NCBI GenBank assembly: GCA_963210315.1
Contig: OY723246.1
Location: forward strand, 620,001-684,000
Origin: Rhynchopus euleeides
Lineage: Eukaryota; Euglenozoa; Diplonemea; Diplonemida; Diplonemidae
Length of the DNA: 64,000 nt
Direction: 5' to 3'
Position 1 is the first letter of the stretch. Each line of letters begins with the position of its first letter. The position numbers were made by a program, and so were the translations under genes. The notes under the pieces were generated by a model that saw nothing but the letters and a program-made list of their open reading frames with translations, had not been told where the DNA came from and did not search any database. Shown here one piece after another: positions 27,824-39,566 of this stretch.

Positions 27824-29053
27824 GGATCTGGTGCGAATTGGGGCGGTGCCTGGTGTCTACCTGTGGTCTTCTTTTTTAGCCACGCCTTCCTTGTGAGGGG
27901 AACGTGTCACTGTCGATCACCCACACTGCCGATTGGGGAGGGGAGGGTGGGGTGGGGGTCGATCCCTTAAACTCTTTGGCAGCATGCCACGGCAACTGCC
28001 AGTGTCCACGCCACATGGGTTGGCGGTGTGACATATGTGAGGGCACACATGCACACACCTATCCAGTTTACACAATAGTGGGGGGGGTGGGGGGTGGCTT
28101 CAAACCATATGGGGAACACACGCCACTCTATTTCATTTTTCACGCTTTCTTTGAGGTCCGACTGATGCTGCTGAATTTGCTGCTGCTGCTGCTGCGGCTT
28201 TGTTAAACTATCCGGTGAATCCGCTTCAATGGGGAGGGGGGAGCCCTTCATCCTGTGTCGCTTGAGGGTGCTGTCTGTCGGGTGCTTCTGGCCGCACGGA
28301 TTTTTCTGCACTTCAGGGCGAAGGCTGCCCCCCCCCCCTCCAATCGGCAGATCAAAAAAGACTTCAATTTGCGTTCTTTGTTTGTACTAACGGCGCCTGC
28401 CACTGCATGCGAGCTGGTATGCTGAATACCACCACCACGAGCATTTCTAGTGAAAAAGATAAGGCTGTTGTTTGTGCGCCAAATCCGGGCAAAACAAAAG
28501 CAACTCCGCAGCCTGATGAGGAGGTTGAATTTGTTGCCCAAGCGCTGCCTACTATCTTTTTGACACTGACAGGTTCCCTGTTGTGGTAAAAAAACCGATC
28601 CGTTCTTCCATTCGGTGCCCCTGCCGTGGGAGAATTCCCATTGGTGCAGAGGCAACGAAACTATTGCCCGGACCTTTTTCGTTTGGACACACACACTGGC
28701 ACACTAGGCGCCGGGCGCACAAATGTGCTGCGGTGGCAGTGGTGCCGGTGTAAAAATATACACGCTTGTCAGAAATGAGGGAGGGGGGGGGGGGGGGCGG
28801 TAGGGAGGGGATGGAGGGGACGGAGAAGGGTGGGGGAGAGGAAGCAGGTGGGAGATTTAAATGCAAGGATCGATGTCCCTGCCCTGCCGGGAGAAGAGCC
28901 GCATCTCTCCCAGGCAAAGGGGGGGGTGGTGGTGCACCGACCGACCTATGGAATGAATGGAAATGAATGTTGTTTGGGCGACGTTGGTGATATTTTGAAC
29001 GGTTTTGAACGATTGTTGCTTTGCTTTTTTGCAGTTTCCCCTGGAAATCCCTG

Positions 29054-31111
29054 CACGACGCGGTCTTCACCTCCCGGCGGGTACCCGGGTTCCCGCCTCC
29101 GGGTACCCGGCCGGGTGGTCCGCCGGGTACCCGGCGGGTACCCGCCCGGGTACCCGGCCCGGGAACCCGTGAATTATTGTCCATAACCCAGAGTGTATAG
29201 GGGGACCCTTTTCAAATTTTTTTTTCGGGGGGGTCCTATTTTGGACGTTTGAGCCCGATTTCGAAGGAATTTTTGAGTTTTGAGCCTATTTTGGGCCCTA
29301 AAACGCGTTAAAACGGGTCCCGGAATTTCCGGAAAATGGCTGTTTTTTGGCCTTGGCGAAATTTCGCCCAAACTATTGACCCAAACTTGTCTGGGCCCAT
29401 AATCGGGTCCTGGTGGTCTGGAACTGTCCATTTTCGAAGGCAGTCGTGAGAAAATCGCGACGTTTCGCCCCGAATTCTCACTCATGTGACCCCAAAAATC
29501 AAGCAAATGAGGTTTGCTCCGGCTTACACAACTCCAAATCCGAGTTGTGGAAGCCGGACCTTGTTGTGGGAGAAAATCGGCCAAGTGAGGAGGTTTCTTG
29601 TGCGAAATTCGAGCAATAAAGCTCAAGTAATCAAATGCCATGACCCCAACCACAACCCCACCCCCTGCCCTCTGCCCCCCACCCCTGTGCAGGTCATGTG
29701 CCCCATCCCATCCCGTGTTGCCTTGTTGCAGATTTTCAAATTGGGAAATTTCAGGTGACCCGATGATAGGGATGTACCCCGAGGGTCTACCTGCAGGGAT
29801 CCACTTTTTGCTATGCCTGCATTGCTGCTGTTTGCGCTTCTCGCCTCCACACACCACCCTGGGGGGAGGGACAGAGGGCGGAGGGGGCTACACACTTACA
29901 CAACCGATTCGGTCAAACAATGCCACGTCATCCCCATTGGGGTCCTGGACCGCGGCGTCTCTCCCAGCGAATTGGTGTCGTCATCAGGCAGGCTAAGTAG
30001 TTGTCTACACAGGACATTGGTTTTAAGGGGGGTCTGAGTTCTGCGGAACTGGCTTCAAGGGACGCCCCCTCGTAATGACTGGGTGGATGGAGCCAAGTAA
30101 TACCAGGTGGTCGGACACCGGAACTCTCGGCATTTATTAGTCGCGGGAACTGTGTCCGTGTGGTAGGTGACCCCTTCCGATTCCACTGATTCCACTCTTG
30201 AACATGTAGTGTTGAAAGATACTTGGTGTTCTGATGTTTTACAGGGTACTTGACAAAGGAAAGAGGGTGGTCAGTCTTGTGATCCACCCTGAATCCTTCC
30301 TGTGAGCAGCAGATCCACAACACCTCGACTTCTTTCAGCGGCTGTATTGATATTGCCTGACACAGCAAACATGATTCAATTGGAGGAACAAGCCTCGTAC
30401 ACCAGCGGCCCAAAAGGTGGATTTCATGTATGGTTTTAGGATTTCCCTTACTACTGATGGTGTAGAGACTACAAAGCCTGACCTGATGACGCCGCCATGA
30501 ACCTGGGAGACACGCCGCGTGAGAAGGGACCTCGGTGCGGGGTGGCGTGAAGATCCTGCCTGAGTGCCCTCGTCGGGACCCGCGGTAAACCGTGGCGTTC
30601 CCCCCGAGGCAAGTCCAGGACGAAGGTTGCAGATAACCGCTGCACCTCTTCGTCCGAAAGGAGCTCACAGGATAGGGGAACTGCCCACACCCCACTCACG
30701 ACAGCGTATCCGAAAGGTGCACTGCGCGTGTGGTGGCGGTGTCGGGTCCAGACCCACCTCGTTCCCCCATGCCCGTCAGTTGTTGCCCCTCCAGGGGTGG
30801 CTGCTGTCTGGCATGGGGGGCGCCCTCCCTGCCTTGCAAGGGAAAATGTAGAACGGCATGCTGCCCGTTTCTTCATTTTTTCACCTTGCCTGGCAGGGGG
30901 GGGGGCCACCCTCACGGGGGGAAAAAGAGGAACGGCATGCTGCCCGTTCACTCTTTTTTCCTCCCGTCGTGGGTGGGCGGCTACCCGGGTACCCGGGGTA
31001 TCCGGCTGGGTATCCGGCCCGGGTACCCGGGTATCCGCCGGGTACCCCCCGGGTACCCGGGCCGGTAACCGGGACCTCCCGGGTACCCGGAAAGGTGGAG
31101 ACCGCGTCGTG
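29054..31111. mobile_element. 2.06 kb foldback element with GGGTACCCGG-rich ends
   Basis: The ends are CACGACGCGGTCTTCACCT (from 29054) and AGGTGGAGACCGCGTCGTG (to 31111), inverted. Inside each end lies an irregular array of the palindrome CCGGGTACCCGG and variants (left about 29074-29170, right about 30980-31092). Interior: the recurrent GGGGGACCCTTTTCAAATTT motif (29200-29219), AT-richer DNA, a GAACGGCATGCTGCCCGTT repeat pair (about 30852 and 30931), and no recognisable transposase; the longest interior frames (for example 29928-30695, minus) look non-coding. Likely a non-autonomous Foldback/MITE-type element. No clear target duplication was found. Confidence 0.7.
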
Positions 31112-31911
31112 TGATGGGAGGGGGGAGGGGGGGGGGGGGCTGCCTGGGTTCGGGTGCTTTTGAGATGGTTCTTTTGCGGGTGGGGGGTGGGGAGAGGGTA
31201 AAAAATCAGAGAAAGTAATATGCAGAGAGAGAGACAGGGAGGGAGGAGAGAGAGTGTGGACCCCCCCTTTCGACGGTTCTATCGATTAGCGACCCCCCAA
31301 TAGAAGGAGAGGGAGAGAGAAGAGAGAGAGGGGGGGAGAGAGGAAAGGGAATGCGAGTGTAGAGAAACGAAGGCACGTCACAGAGTGCCGCGCCTCTCCA
31401 CCATTTCACTCAGAACAGAGGCTGTGCCCCGAGAGGCAATCGGCCTGTGTTGTAACGGCATGATGTGTGTGTGTGTGTGGGGGGGGGGGGGGGCAAAAAA
31501 GGAATATGGCGAGTATAACACGGCTACTCTAATCGTCAGCGATATCCGATCCTTGAAGCATACGAGAGAGGAGCGGGCACTCGCGTGGACAAGGAAGCGG
31601 CATTTTCAGAGGGGGGGAGGGGTGTAGTGAAGTAGAAGTAGAGGGAAGCACAAGGGTGATCTCTCCATTCACTCGGTATGCAGGTTCAGGGGGGGGGGGG
31701 GAGAGGGTTGCAGGTTCTTTCACTGGAATATGCACACTTGAATCATGAGAGAGAGGGAGAACTTGGTTTGTAATGTGTTTGTTGCGCAAGGCAGTCTCCG
31801 CGTGTAGCTCCCCGGCACCTCCTGCATACGCAGTGTGTGATATATGTGACGCACAAAACAAGTTCTCTTCGCAACGCTACGCTATTGCGTCCAAGAGAGA
31901 GAGAGAGAGAG
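31112..31911. other. Intergenic and leader of the B-box-like gene
   Basis: Contains (GA)n-rich DNA (about 31215-31345), poly-G (31479-31493), a CACTCGTTATGCAG-type repeat (31624-31690) and a (GA)n tract immediately before the ATG at 31912. No gene. Confidence 0.5.
31624..31690 (+). repeat. CACTCGTTATGCAG repeat, copy 2
   Basis: Diverged copy (TTCACTCGGTATGCAGGTT) with the same upstream GGAAGCACAAGGGTGATC block as the copies at 46641 and 52677. Confidence 0.6.
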
Positions 31912-32562
31912 ATGGAAGACTGCTGCCGGGCCCACCACCGCCAGGATGACGGACTGCCCGTGCAGTTCTGCAGCACGCACCGGCTGCTCCGCTGCGGCAC
32001 CTGCAGCTCCTCCAACATGTGCTGCAAGCGTGGCCACCACGGCTGCCGCGACCATGACCTGCCCCCCTGCGGGGTCTGCGCCTCTCTGCCTGAGATGGAT
32101 GACAGACGCCCCACCGCTTGCTGCAAGAAGGGCCACCACGCCCCTCCCGCCCCTGCGACGCCTGTGGAGGCAGACGCCCCCACCCCGCCGCCCCATGTGC
32201 CGCCAACCCCGCCCTTCCCAGAGGCGACTGCGCCTACCGTGGGGGATCTTCCCTCCACCACGCCACCCCGTGTGCCTGCGCCTCAGCCCTCCCCTGAAGC
32301 GACCCCGTGTCCCGCTACTCCCGAGCCCGCCACCCCTCCAGTTATCCTGAAGAGGCTGGCCCATACCGTGTGCTCCCCGGGCTCACCCCACCGCCACCTG
32401 ATGCAGCCTCGTAGGAGGCTCTCACCCGACGGCGTCAGGCCATCCATCCCCGCCGTGGCGCAGCTGAAGCGCACCGCCTTAGAGGCGCATACCGGTTCCA
32501 CCCCGGCACTGCCTGCCCAAAGGCCTAGGGTCGACTGTACTTCCATTTTTTTTGATGGGTGA
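31912..32562 (+). CDS. Small B-box-like zinc protein with Pro-rich tail
   Basis: The product is 216 aa. Residues 4-45 read CC-x2-HH-x4-DGLPV-x-FC-x2-H-x4-C-x2-C-x5-CC-x3-HH; with C5, H8, C20, H23, C28, C31 and later Cys/His this fits a B-box-type zinc fold. A second, shorter Cys/His block follows (CRDHDLPPCGVC and ACCKKGHH, ~45-76). Residues ~77-160 are Pro/Ala/Thr-rich and the tail is basic (HLMQPRRRLSPDGVRPS). The same module, down to DGLPV, FCxxH, RCGxC and CCxxxHH, ends the RNase H protein at 9357-10769. B-boxes mediate protein assembly; here the function is unknown. The ATG at 31912 directly follows a GA repeat; an upstream in-frame extension is repeat-encoded and unlikely. It may be a domesticated or accessory mobile-element gene. 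Confidence 0.75.
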   Translation: MEDCCRAHHRQDDGLPVQFCSTHRLLRCGTCSSSNMCCKRGHHGCRDHDLPPCGVCASLPEMDDRRPTACCKKGHHAPPAPATPVEADAPTPPPHVPPTPPFPEATAPTVGDLPSTTPPRVPAPQPSPEATPCPATPEPATPPVILKRLAHTVCSPGSPHRHLMQPRRRLSPDGVRPSIPAVAQLKRTALEAHTGSTPALPAQRPRVDCTSIFFDG

Positions 32563-33900
32563 AACAAAAACAAAATCTCAGCGCGCGGGGTTGGGGAGCG
32601 GGAAATCGGGCAATCCGGAGAACTGCCACTATCCCACCCCACTCCCCCACCCACCCTCTCGGAAGCCAGAGGAACAACCCCAGGTGGGGGCTGGTGAGCT
32701 GAGAGGGCAGGCACCGCGGAATGGAAACTGAAGGGGGCACCAAGAGAATCGCGGTGCAGGGTGTGCTGGGAAACCATGCGTGGCACACTGGCACATCGCA
32801 GGCTGCTGCCCAGGCAATGGAGGGGCGGGGGGGGGAAGCAGCAGAGATGGGTTTCATGTGTTCGGGCTGCGGCGAACAGTCAAAACCATATGGGTGAAAA
32901 TGCAAGCTGTGAATGAGGTAGGGGGAGTGGCAGTGAATTCGAAGAAAGGCACACTAAGGGCACAAGGGATGACTTCCCTTCACAACGAGGGGAGAGGGGG
33001 GGGGGGAAAGGAGATCAGGGTGGGGGGGGTGGGGGGCGGGGGGATGCAATGGCTTTCCGGTGGGATCATACATCTGAAAGGTTTTGAATAGACAGTTTTT
33101 TTTGAACGAGTTTGAACTTTTTTTTTGCGGGTGACGAAGCACAGCGAAAGCCGCCCCAAGCCTTGGAACGCAGACCCCCGCCCCCCCCCCCCCCCCCCCC
33201 CCGCCCGCTGTTGTGCACACTTGTGGACACGAGATACGGGTCGGGGGGATGGGGAATGGAGGAGGACTGTCGTGAAACAGCACACACCCCGACCTGTGCA
33301 TGAGGTCATATGTGGCCCTGCAACTGCGGCACGACGCGTGCCGCAATCTCAATTTTGGGATCTGCCCCCCCCCCCCCCCCACTCCGCGCTCCCTTTCCTC
33401 AAGAAGCGTCGCTTCGGCCCTTGCCACGATCTCAATATATCATCTGCGAGTATCACCGCCTCTCCGCGCGACCATACGCGCACAACAGGTTCCCGTTCCC
33501 ACATGGCAGGGAGAGGCACACCTTCCCACCGAATAGAGGCCAGAAGCGGGGAGGCAGAGGTGATGGCCAGATGCTGCGAAGTGCCCTGATGAAGTGGATT
33601 ACAGAGTGGTGATGTGGGGTTGTGGTTAACGAAGGGATAGCAGCGCCTCGGGGGGTGAGTGCGTGTGGGGGTGGGGGGGCGGGGGGGGGTTTGATTGGAA
33701 AATGGCATATTCTTCCCCGTACACTCTTCAGCATTTTTCATGCTGGTGTCATTTCTTCTGAGAGCACCTTCTGTGGTGCGTGAGAAAAAACAGTCCTGCA
33801 AAAGGTGCATGGCAGGCAGCTTGGTTCCGGCTGGGGATAGGGTCAAAATGGAACTGGCACCGGGCAGGGAGCCTCTCAGGACCTCGCCCGAGAACCCTTG
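32563..33900. other. Gene-poor, G/C-tract rich
   Basis: Poly-C (33179-33202 and 33365-33381) and poly-G runs (about 32995-33042, 33669-33690); no coding signal. Confidence 0.55.
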
Positions 33901-36700
33901 GCTCTTGAAAGTGATATAGTGGTTACGTGTTCAGGAGTCCTCAATAATAACGTACACTTACCGGAATATCAACCTATACTTGAGATGAAAGAACATAGTT
34001 TTATATAGCGCAATGCACCGATCAGCATCGGTCCTTCTGCATGGGATTTGCGAGAAGGGCAACCCATACAAGAATTTACAGCTCAGGGATTCAACTTAGC
34101 ACCGAGGTGTTTGGGTTCAGTAACCCAACCAGCGCAGCTGCCGCACATTGCTTGCAGCAGCTGCGACACCCCCCTCGCCGATGGCAATTCAGGCAGGGGG
34201 TGGAGTGCAAATTTGTGGCAATCTCTCAGTTGTGGCAAAAGAGCACCACCGGCAAGGGAGACGGATGCTATGTGTATAGCACATGCGTTAGATAAAAAGG
34301 AAAAGCTATTAGCCCGAGTGAGCCTCGGGAGAGGGCAAGTGCAATGCAACTTAGTTAGACACTCCGAATATAATGCAGAACATTCAAGAATAACAGCCTC
34401 TGCAGTGAGGGTGGCGGTCAGCAAAGAGTTCGGGGTTTGTTTGCGCGCGAGCAGGCAGTGTGGTGTGGCCCCTGCGAAGGGTGTTGCCGTGGCATAGGTG
34501 GGTTTCTGTGTGGCTGTCTCAAACAACACACTGCGCGCGCCATACGCTCCCACTGACTCTTTCGATGTCTTGCGCCTGCTGGTTTGGAGTGTGAAAAAAA
34601 ATGTTTGCAGTTGTTTCGTGGAGCGCCCTCCCGTCCCATCGCCTCATTACTGCTTCGTCAGACCCTTTGGTCAGACGAAGTGGTGTGAAGCAGGGTCGCA
34701 AGATCCAGCAAAAAGGGGCGAAGACAGTATTCCGCTCCCCCCCCCCCCCCCAGCCGGGCTGCGACAAACTATAAATAGGCTAGGAACTCTCGGAGGTCAA
34801 AACTATGGCACAAAAAGTAAGTTGCGGTGAATTCCCGCAGAGGCATAGGTAATATCATGGCACACGATGTGGGTTACGCAACAAATAAGACAAAATAAGG
34901 CAATATCAGGATGCAAAGTCAAGTAAGACTGTAATACAGTACAACAGTAAAGCAAACAAAGGTCAACTAGAAAGATGAGAGGATGAAAAACTGGCTGGCT
35001 GATTGAATCGACCGGGTGGTTTTAAGAATCAGGGTGTTTCAGGGAGGGGCACTGCAGGTCACCATCTGTGCACTGGGGCAAGTGGGGAATCCCGCTTCAC
35101 TGGGCAAAGCGCGCTGCACGCACGCGCACCCTGCCCAGAGTCGCGACAGTGTTGTATCACACATCGCGGCGCACCAAAGATAATTATCAGTTTGGCGGCT
35201 GCCCTGCATCTGCATGATGCGGATCGTGGAAGCAAATACATGAAAGGGGCAAACAATAATGAAGAGCAAGGCTGAAAATGACAGGAAGCCGCGTGCGATT
35301 CTGAGACATGCCGCTCCGTATTGGGCACATACGCTGCTGGACACCCAGGAGGCATCGAAGCCAAGACAGCAAAACCCGGCAGTGAATAGGTGGCGATCGA
35401 TCTGGCCACGAGGGCCAGGGCACAGCCATTTCATTCGGGGACGGGATGCTTGTCTGGGTGATTTGCCTGGCATGCCAACAGCGACGCGCCACGGCAGGGG
35501 GTATTTTGAGTGGCATTTTGCACGCCCACAGCAGCACAAGGGAACAATGCCAGGACTATCACGACATATAGGTCAGGGACAGTAGCACTGATACAATCAC
35601 TGGGGATTCTCGTTTCTCGCTTGTCAGTTCAAGCGGTTGCGCGGAATACCACTGCGGGACGTGGATTGTGTGTCGCTCGCAGGGCACGGCGATGAAGAAG
35701 ATACGTGAAGCTGGGGGGAGAGGCTGCGTGTTAGATATGTGATGCACTTACTAACTACAGATCCACCCCTCCCCCCCAGCTCGTTGTGCACTGCAAAACA
35801 ATTATTTATTTGGGGTACCCCTTGAAAGTAAGGCGGTGCAACCGCAACCCCCAAGGGGCCCTCGTTCATATAAATGCGGAAGGGACTGTAAAAGTAATGA
35901 AGTCTGCTGCAGGAGACTGATCCCTCGTTCAGGAAGAATGAAACACATGTGAGAGTTCTGCACCAAACAAAAAAAACTCCTCAAGATGGCGCAATCCGGT
36001 GACTCCACCGCATCCATGAGGGCGCGCTGTGTGGAGGCCTGTCCGTTTGCCCCCCTCCCTTCGCCTTCTGCTTCCCGATTGATTTCCGAAACAAGATGAG
36101 CGAGACAAAGGCTGAAGGGGTTCCACATTGGGGGGCACAGGTGCTACGGCACAGGTGCACACAGGAACACGGGACAACACACACACGCCTCGCTGGAACA
36201 AAAAACACGCCATAGATTGGGACACACCCGACAGTTCCGGAAATATATGCTGTTCAGTGACAGCACACCGAGCATGGCGGTTCGCCTGCACACAATGATT
36301 GGCGGCAAAACTGGCAACACGCAACAGTGCGACAGTGGTCGCATGGGTGGCGTGCAGAAGTCACCACAGCAAATATCATTGTGGCGGCGCAGGCATGTCG
36401 GCTATCCGGAAAACTGCGCGTGGCTGTGATATAACTCGGCAACTATCACTCCAACTGTGTGTGCAGTGCTGGCTCACACGTGTGGCTATGGTATTGTTTT
36501 ATGAAAGATTGCTCGATGAACCACCAGCCTAACGTGCAGAAGACAAGCAGGGCAGTGACGCACAGCCACCGCACAGCTGCTCAATACCAACCACACACCC
36601 GTTTGGGTTGCAGCGGGGAGGGGGGAGGGGACATTGCCCAAAATAACATTGGCACTGCCGCCGCAGCAGCATTATCCTGTATTATGACATGAACAAACCA
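33901..36700. other. Compositionally distinct, tract-poor DNA without recognised genes
   Basis: For nearly 2.8 kb homopolymer runs almost vanish (exceptions near 34737-34752 and 35774-35780) and base composition is balanced. ORFs of up to about 150-165 codons exist (for example + strand 34048-34497) but none shows a recognisable domain or the GC3 bias of the real genes. A hairpin CTTCGTCAGACC...GGTCAGACGAAG lies at about 34654-34680. It may be an old insertion or decayed element. Confidence 0.4.
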
Positions 36701-39466
36701 TTTTCGTTATCATCAGGACCCCGGCCTCACATGCCGGTGTGGCGGACAAAACAAACAAAGAGTGGGAGGGGGGGATGGGGTGGGGGGGCGGGAGAAGGCG
36801 CCGTCGCTCTGGACAGACAAGACAGCCCTCTTAAGCTACCGTCTCGATGAGGAATTGAGACAGCCCTTTCGTTAACCATTTTCCGTACATTACAATGTGT
36901 GGTGGGGTGGGGGTGGGGTGGGGTGGGGGTGGGGGGGAGTCTTGCTCGGTCAGAGGATACAAAGGAGATAGGGGGAGGGGGAGGTCAGTTCATCCAGGTC
37001 TGCTTGTAGTATCAGTTCGCGTGCGGAGGGGCTGGAGCGGGGAACAAAGAGACACAAATCCTGCTGTGAGTTGTGCGGTGTTTCCCCTCAGCCCCCCTTC
37101 CAACCTTGCGTATTGCAAGTGGTAGTAAAAAGAAAAACACGGCAGGTCAGATCGCCCGTCCTTCCTCGACCTCACGACTCCCCCCTACGCACCTACGGTG
37201 CTCAAACAAGTTTGTGGTGGGGTGGGGGTGGGGTGGGGTGGGGGTGGGGGTGGGGTGGGCAACTATCTCTGCGTTCTCGGTAAAACCCGTGCCAGCGGGT
37301 GAACATTGAGAGATCGCTTTAGACGAAAGTCCTTCAAGCTGTTGTTCGGAGGCTCAGCACCAATACCGTGCTGCACTGGCCGATGAAGGTGGTGAAAATA
37401 TTGATCCAGACACTGCACCCACCCCTGGCAGGCAGGACGGTGCCAGCGAAGGGTCGGCAGAGGCAGAATCTCCATCAACCAGCAGGTGTGAGACTTCGGC
37501 TTACACATGTTATGACGAGGGGGACGGGTGCCAGCTATTCGAAGAAGGGTTGAAAAGAAGTACGTTGGATGAGGGGGGGGGGTAATAAAAACAGGCGCGC
37601 AAAGTTGCCAGCCAAAAAAAGAAGCCAGCTGCGCGGCAACGAAGATGAAGTGTGGAGGGGAAGGGGGGGGGGGGGGGTAGAGGGGAGTTGGGGCGTTGCG
37701 TTGGTCTCGACAATTACGAGCCAGGACTCGGCGACCGGTAATTATGTTTTGGACGATCAGTGCGGTTTTTTTAAAACCGGTTTTTCAGACAATTTTTTTT
37801 GCTGAAGCGGGTGCAGCCCAACAAAGATGGACACAACCTAAGCTGGTGGTTGTGTTTCTTTTGCACATCGCGTACGCACAGTGGCGGGTAACGCGGAAAT
37901 GGGAGACACCACGCACAGAATAAATATGTAGGGCACAGGGTGGTGAGGTCGGGAGTCAGTCAACTTGTTGGTTATTCAGGTTCCCCAGGGGCAGCGCCTG
38001 GAGTCGCAAAGCTGTGCGAGGCAGGTTACGCCTCTGAGGGTGTGAAAAGCGTCACTTCAGTCAATTGCCACTCCCACTGCATGAAGAGGGCGGTGGTCAA
38101 AAAAAAGGGGCTAGCAGAAACCAAATGACACTGTCCGCGCGGAGATCATGCACGCTCAATATTATCCGAACATGGGGCACAGTTGCGGGAAAACGATATG
38201 TGCCCCCCGCGCTGGATCGTGAAGTGACAGCAGAACGTGGCAGCAAAGCCAAAGCCACCACCCACCTCTGCCCCAGTCCCTTTGCACACCACCACCACCA
38301 CCACCACCACCCCCTAGGTCTGAAGGGTTTGGTAAGAAGTGCGGGTGAGTCGCAATATCCAAACAAAAGAGAACGGAATAGAGCACAAAAAAGTTTCCAC
38401 AGTTTAGAAGAAAATGTCATGCGTCTGTCGTATGGGGGGGGATGGGGTGGAGTGGGCGACGGTGTGTAGCCAAAACGGGCGCCCTACATATTTTGCGGGT
38501 AGAACACGCCAGCCGAATCAACTGCAGTATGCAACTCGGAAACGGGGCGGTGGTGGTAACAGTGGGGAGCAGTTGGGGGGGGCAGGCGTAGGGGGACAGG
38601 GATGACTCTCTCTTGAGTCGATCGGAAATATTGCAAGATGAAGAGTAAGATGCTCGGGTGGGGGACGGGGAGGGAGGCAGGGCGGGAGAGGGCCATGGGG
38701 GGGGGGGTGGCGAAGAATGTCGTCGAAGTGGTGTGCTTTTCCACGATGGAAACAAGGCGGGGGAGGGGGGGGGGGGGCGGAGAGGGAGGGGGAAGGGGAA
38801 GGGGGTGAGGGGGGCGGGTCAGGGGGAAGGCGGCGAGCGCATGGCATATTTCTTTGTTTTTTTGGTTCGGAATCAAAGCATCTGCGCCCCAACCCCTCCC
38901 TGTCGCACACAAACATTTCTTTGCATCCTTTGGGGGTATCCAGATCACGCCCGTGTGTTATGGCGTCGACAACGAATGGGTTAGCGTGTCAGTTCTCATG
39001 CAGTGGCCCCTCTCATGCAGCGGACTTCTGTACGACCCAGGTCGGCTAATCCAACATTGCCAACGGTGTAATAACACAGTATCCAGAAGAATTGTGCATT
39101 GGCACAATCAGCAGCAGCAGCAGCAACAGCAACAGCATCTCAACCAGAGGCGATGGGGTGTGGGGAGGTGTTTGCGTGTTAGGTAAAAAAATCAGTTTGC
39201 TTTCATTTTGTTTGATCGAGAGCGCTCTAAAGCCAAAAGCCATCCGTCGGGGCGGGGGGGGAGGGGGGCGGGGGCGGAGATGGAGATGGAGGCAGAGGTG
39301 GGTGTGTGGGGTGGGAAGAGAGAGAGAGAGAGAGAGAGAGAAAGAGTGGGTGAAATAAAATTACTCCCACTCTGTGGGCCCAGTAAGACCCGACACGCCT
39401 CAAGTGAAAGCGGGGAGGGAGAGAGAAGGGGGGGGGGGGTGTGAATAGATAGGAAGCTTTGACAAT
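36701..39466. other. Gene-poor region with GGGGT, CAG and poly-G repeats
   Basis: Notable: GGGGT-type repeats at 36901-36938 and 37215-37258, a (CAC)n run at 38289-38311, (CAG)n at 39111-39136, (GA)n at 39319-39343 and many poly-G runs. No gene. Confidence 0.5.
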
Positions 39467-39566
39467 GGGGGCCCTCGCTACCAGTCACAGCTCGTCAGGC
39501 AGTGAGGGGAAGTGGGGCTGCTGCTCACTTTCTCTCACCCAGCCACATCTGGTAGCGAGGGGCCCC
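39467..39566. mobile_element. 100 bp MITE-like hairpin element
   Basis: The ends are inverted: GGGGGCCCTCGCTACCAG (39467-39484) and CTGGTAGCGAGGGGCCCC (39549-39566). In size and design (G5 then YCYTCGCT) it resembles the element at 9088-9196, so both may belong to one broad family. Confidence 0.6.

Larger units (their letters stand above)
26030..29053. other. Gene-poor region with microsatellites and repeat fragments
   Basis: No gene is supported in about 3 kb. Visible content: (TTTTG)n at about 26558-26585 and 26813-26840, a (GT)n run at 27039-27054, and poly-G/C tracts. The word TTGTTTGTGCGCCAAA recurs at about 27067 and 28466, and relatives of MITE family A and of the CACTCGTTATGCAG repeat are listed separately. 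ORFs in this stretch are low complexity. Confidence 0.55.
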
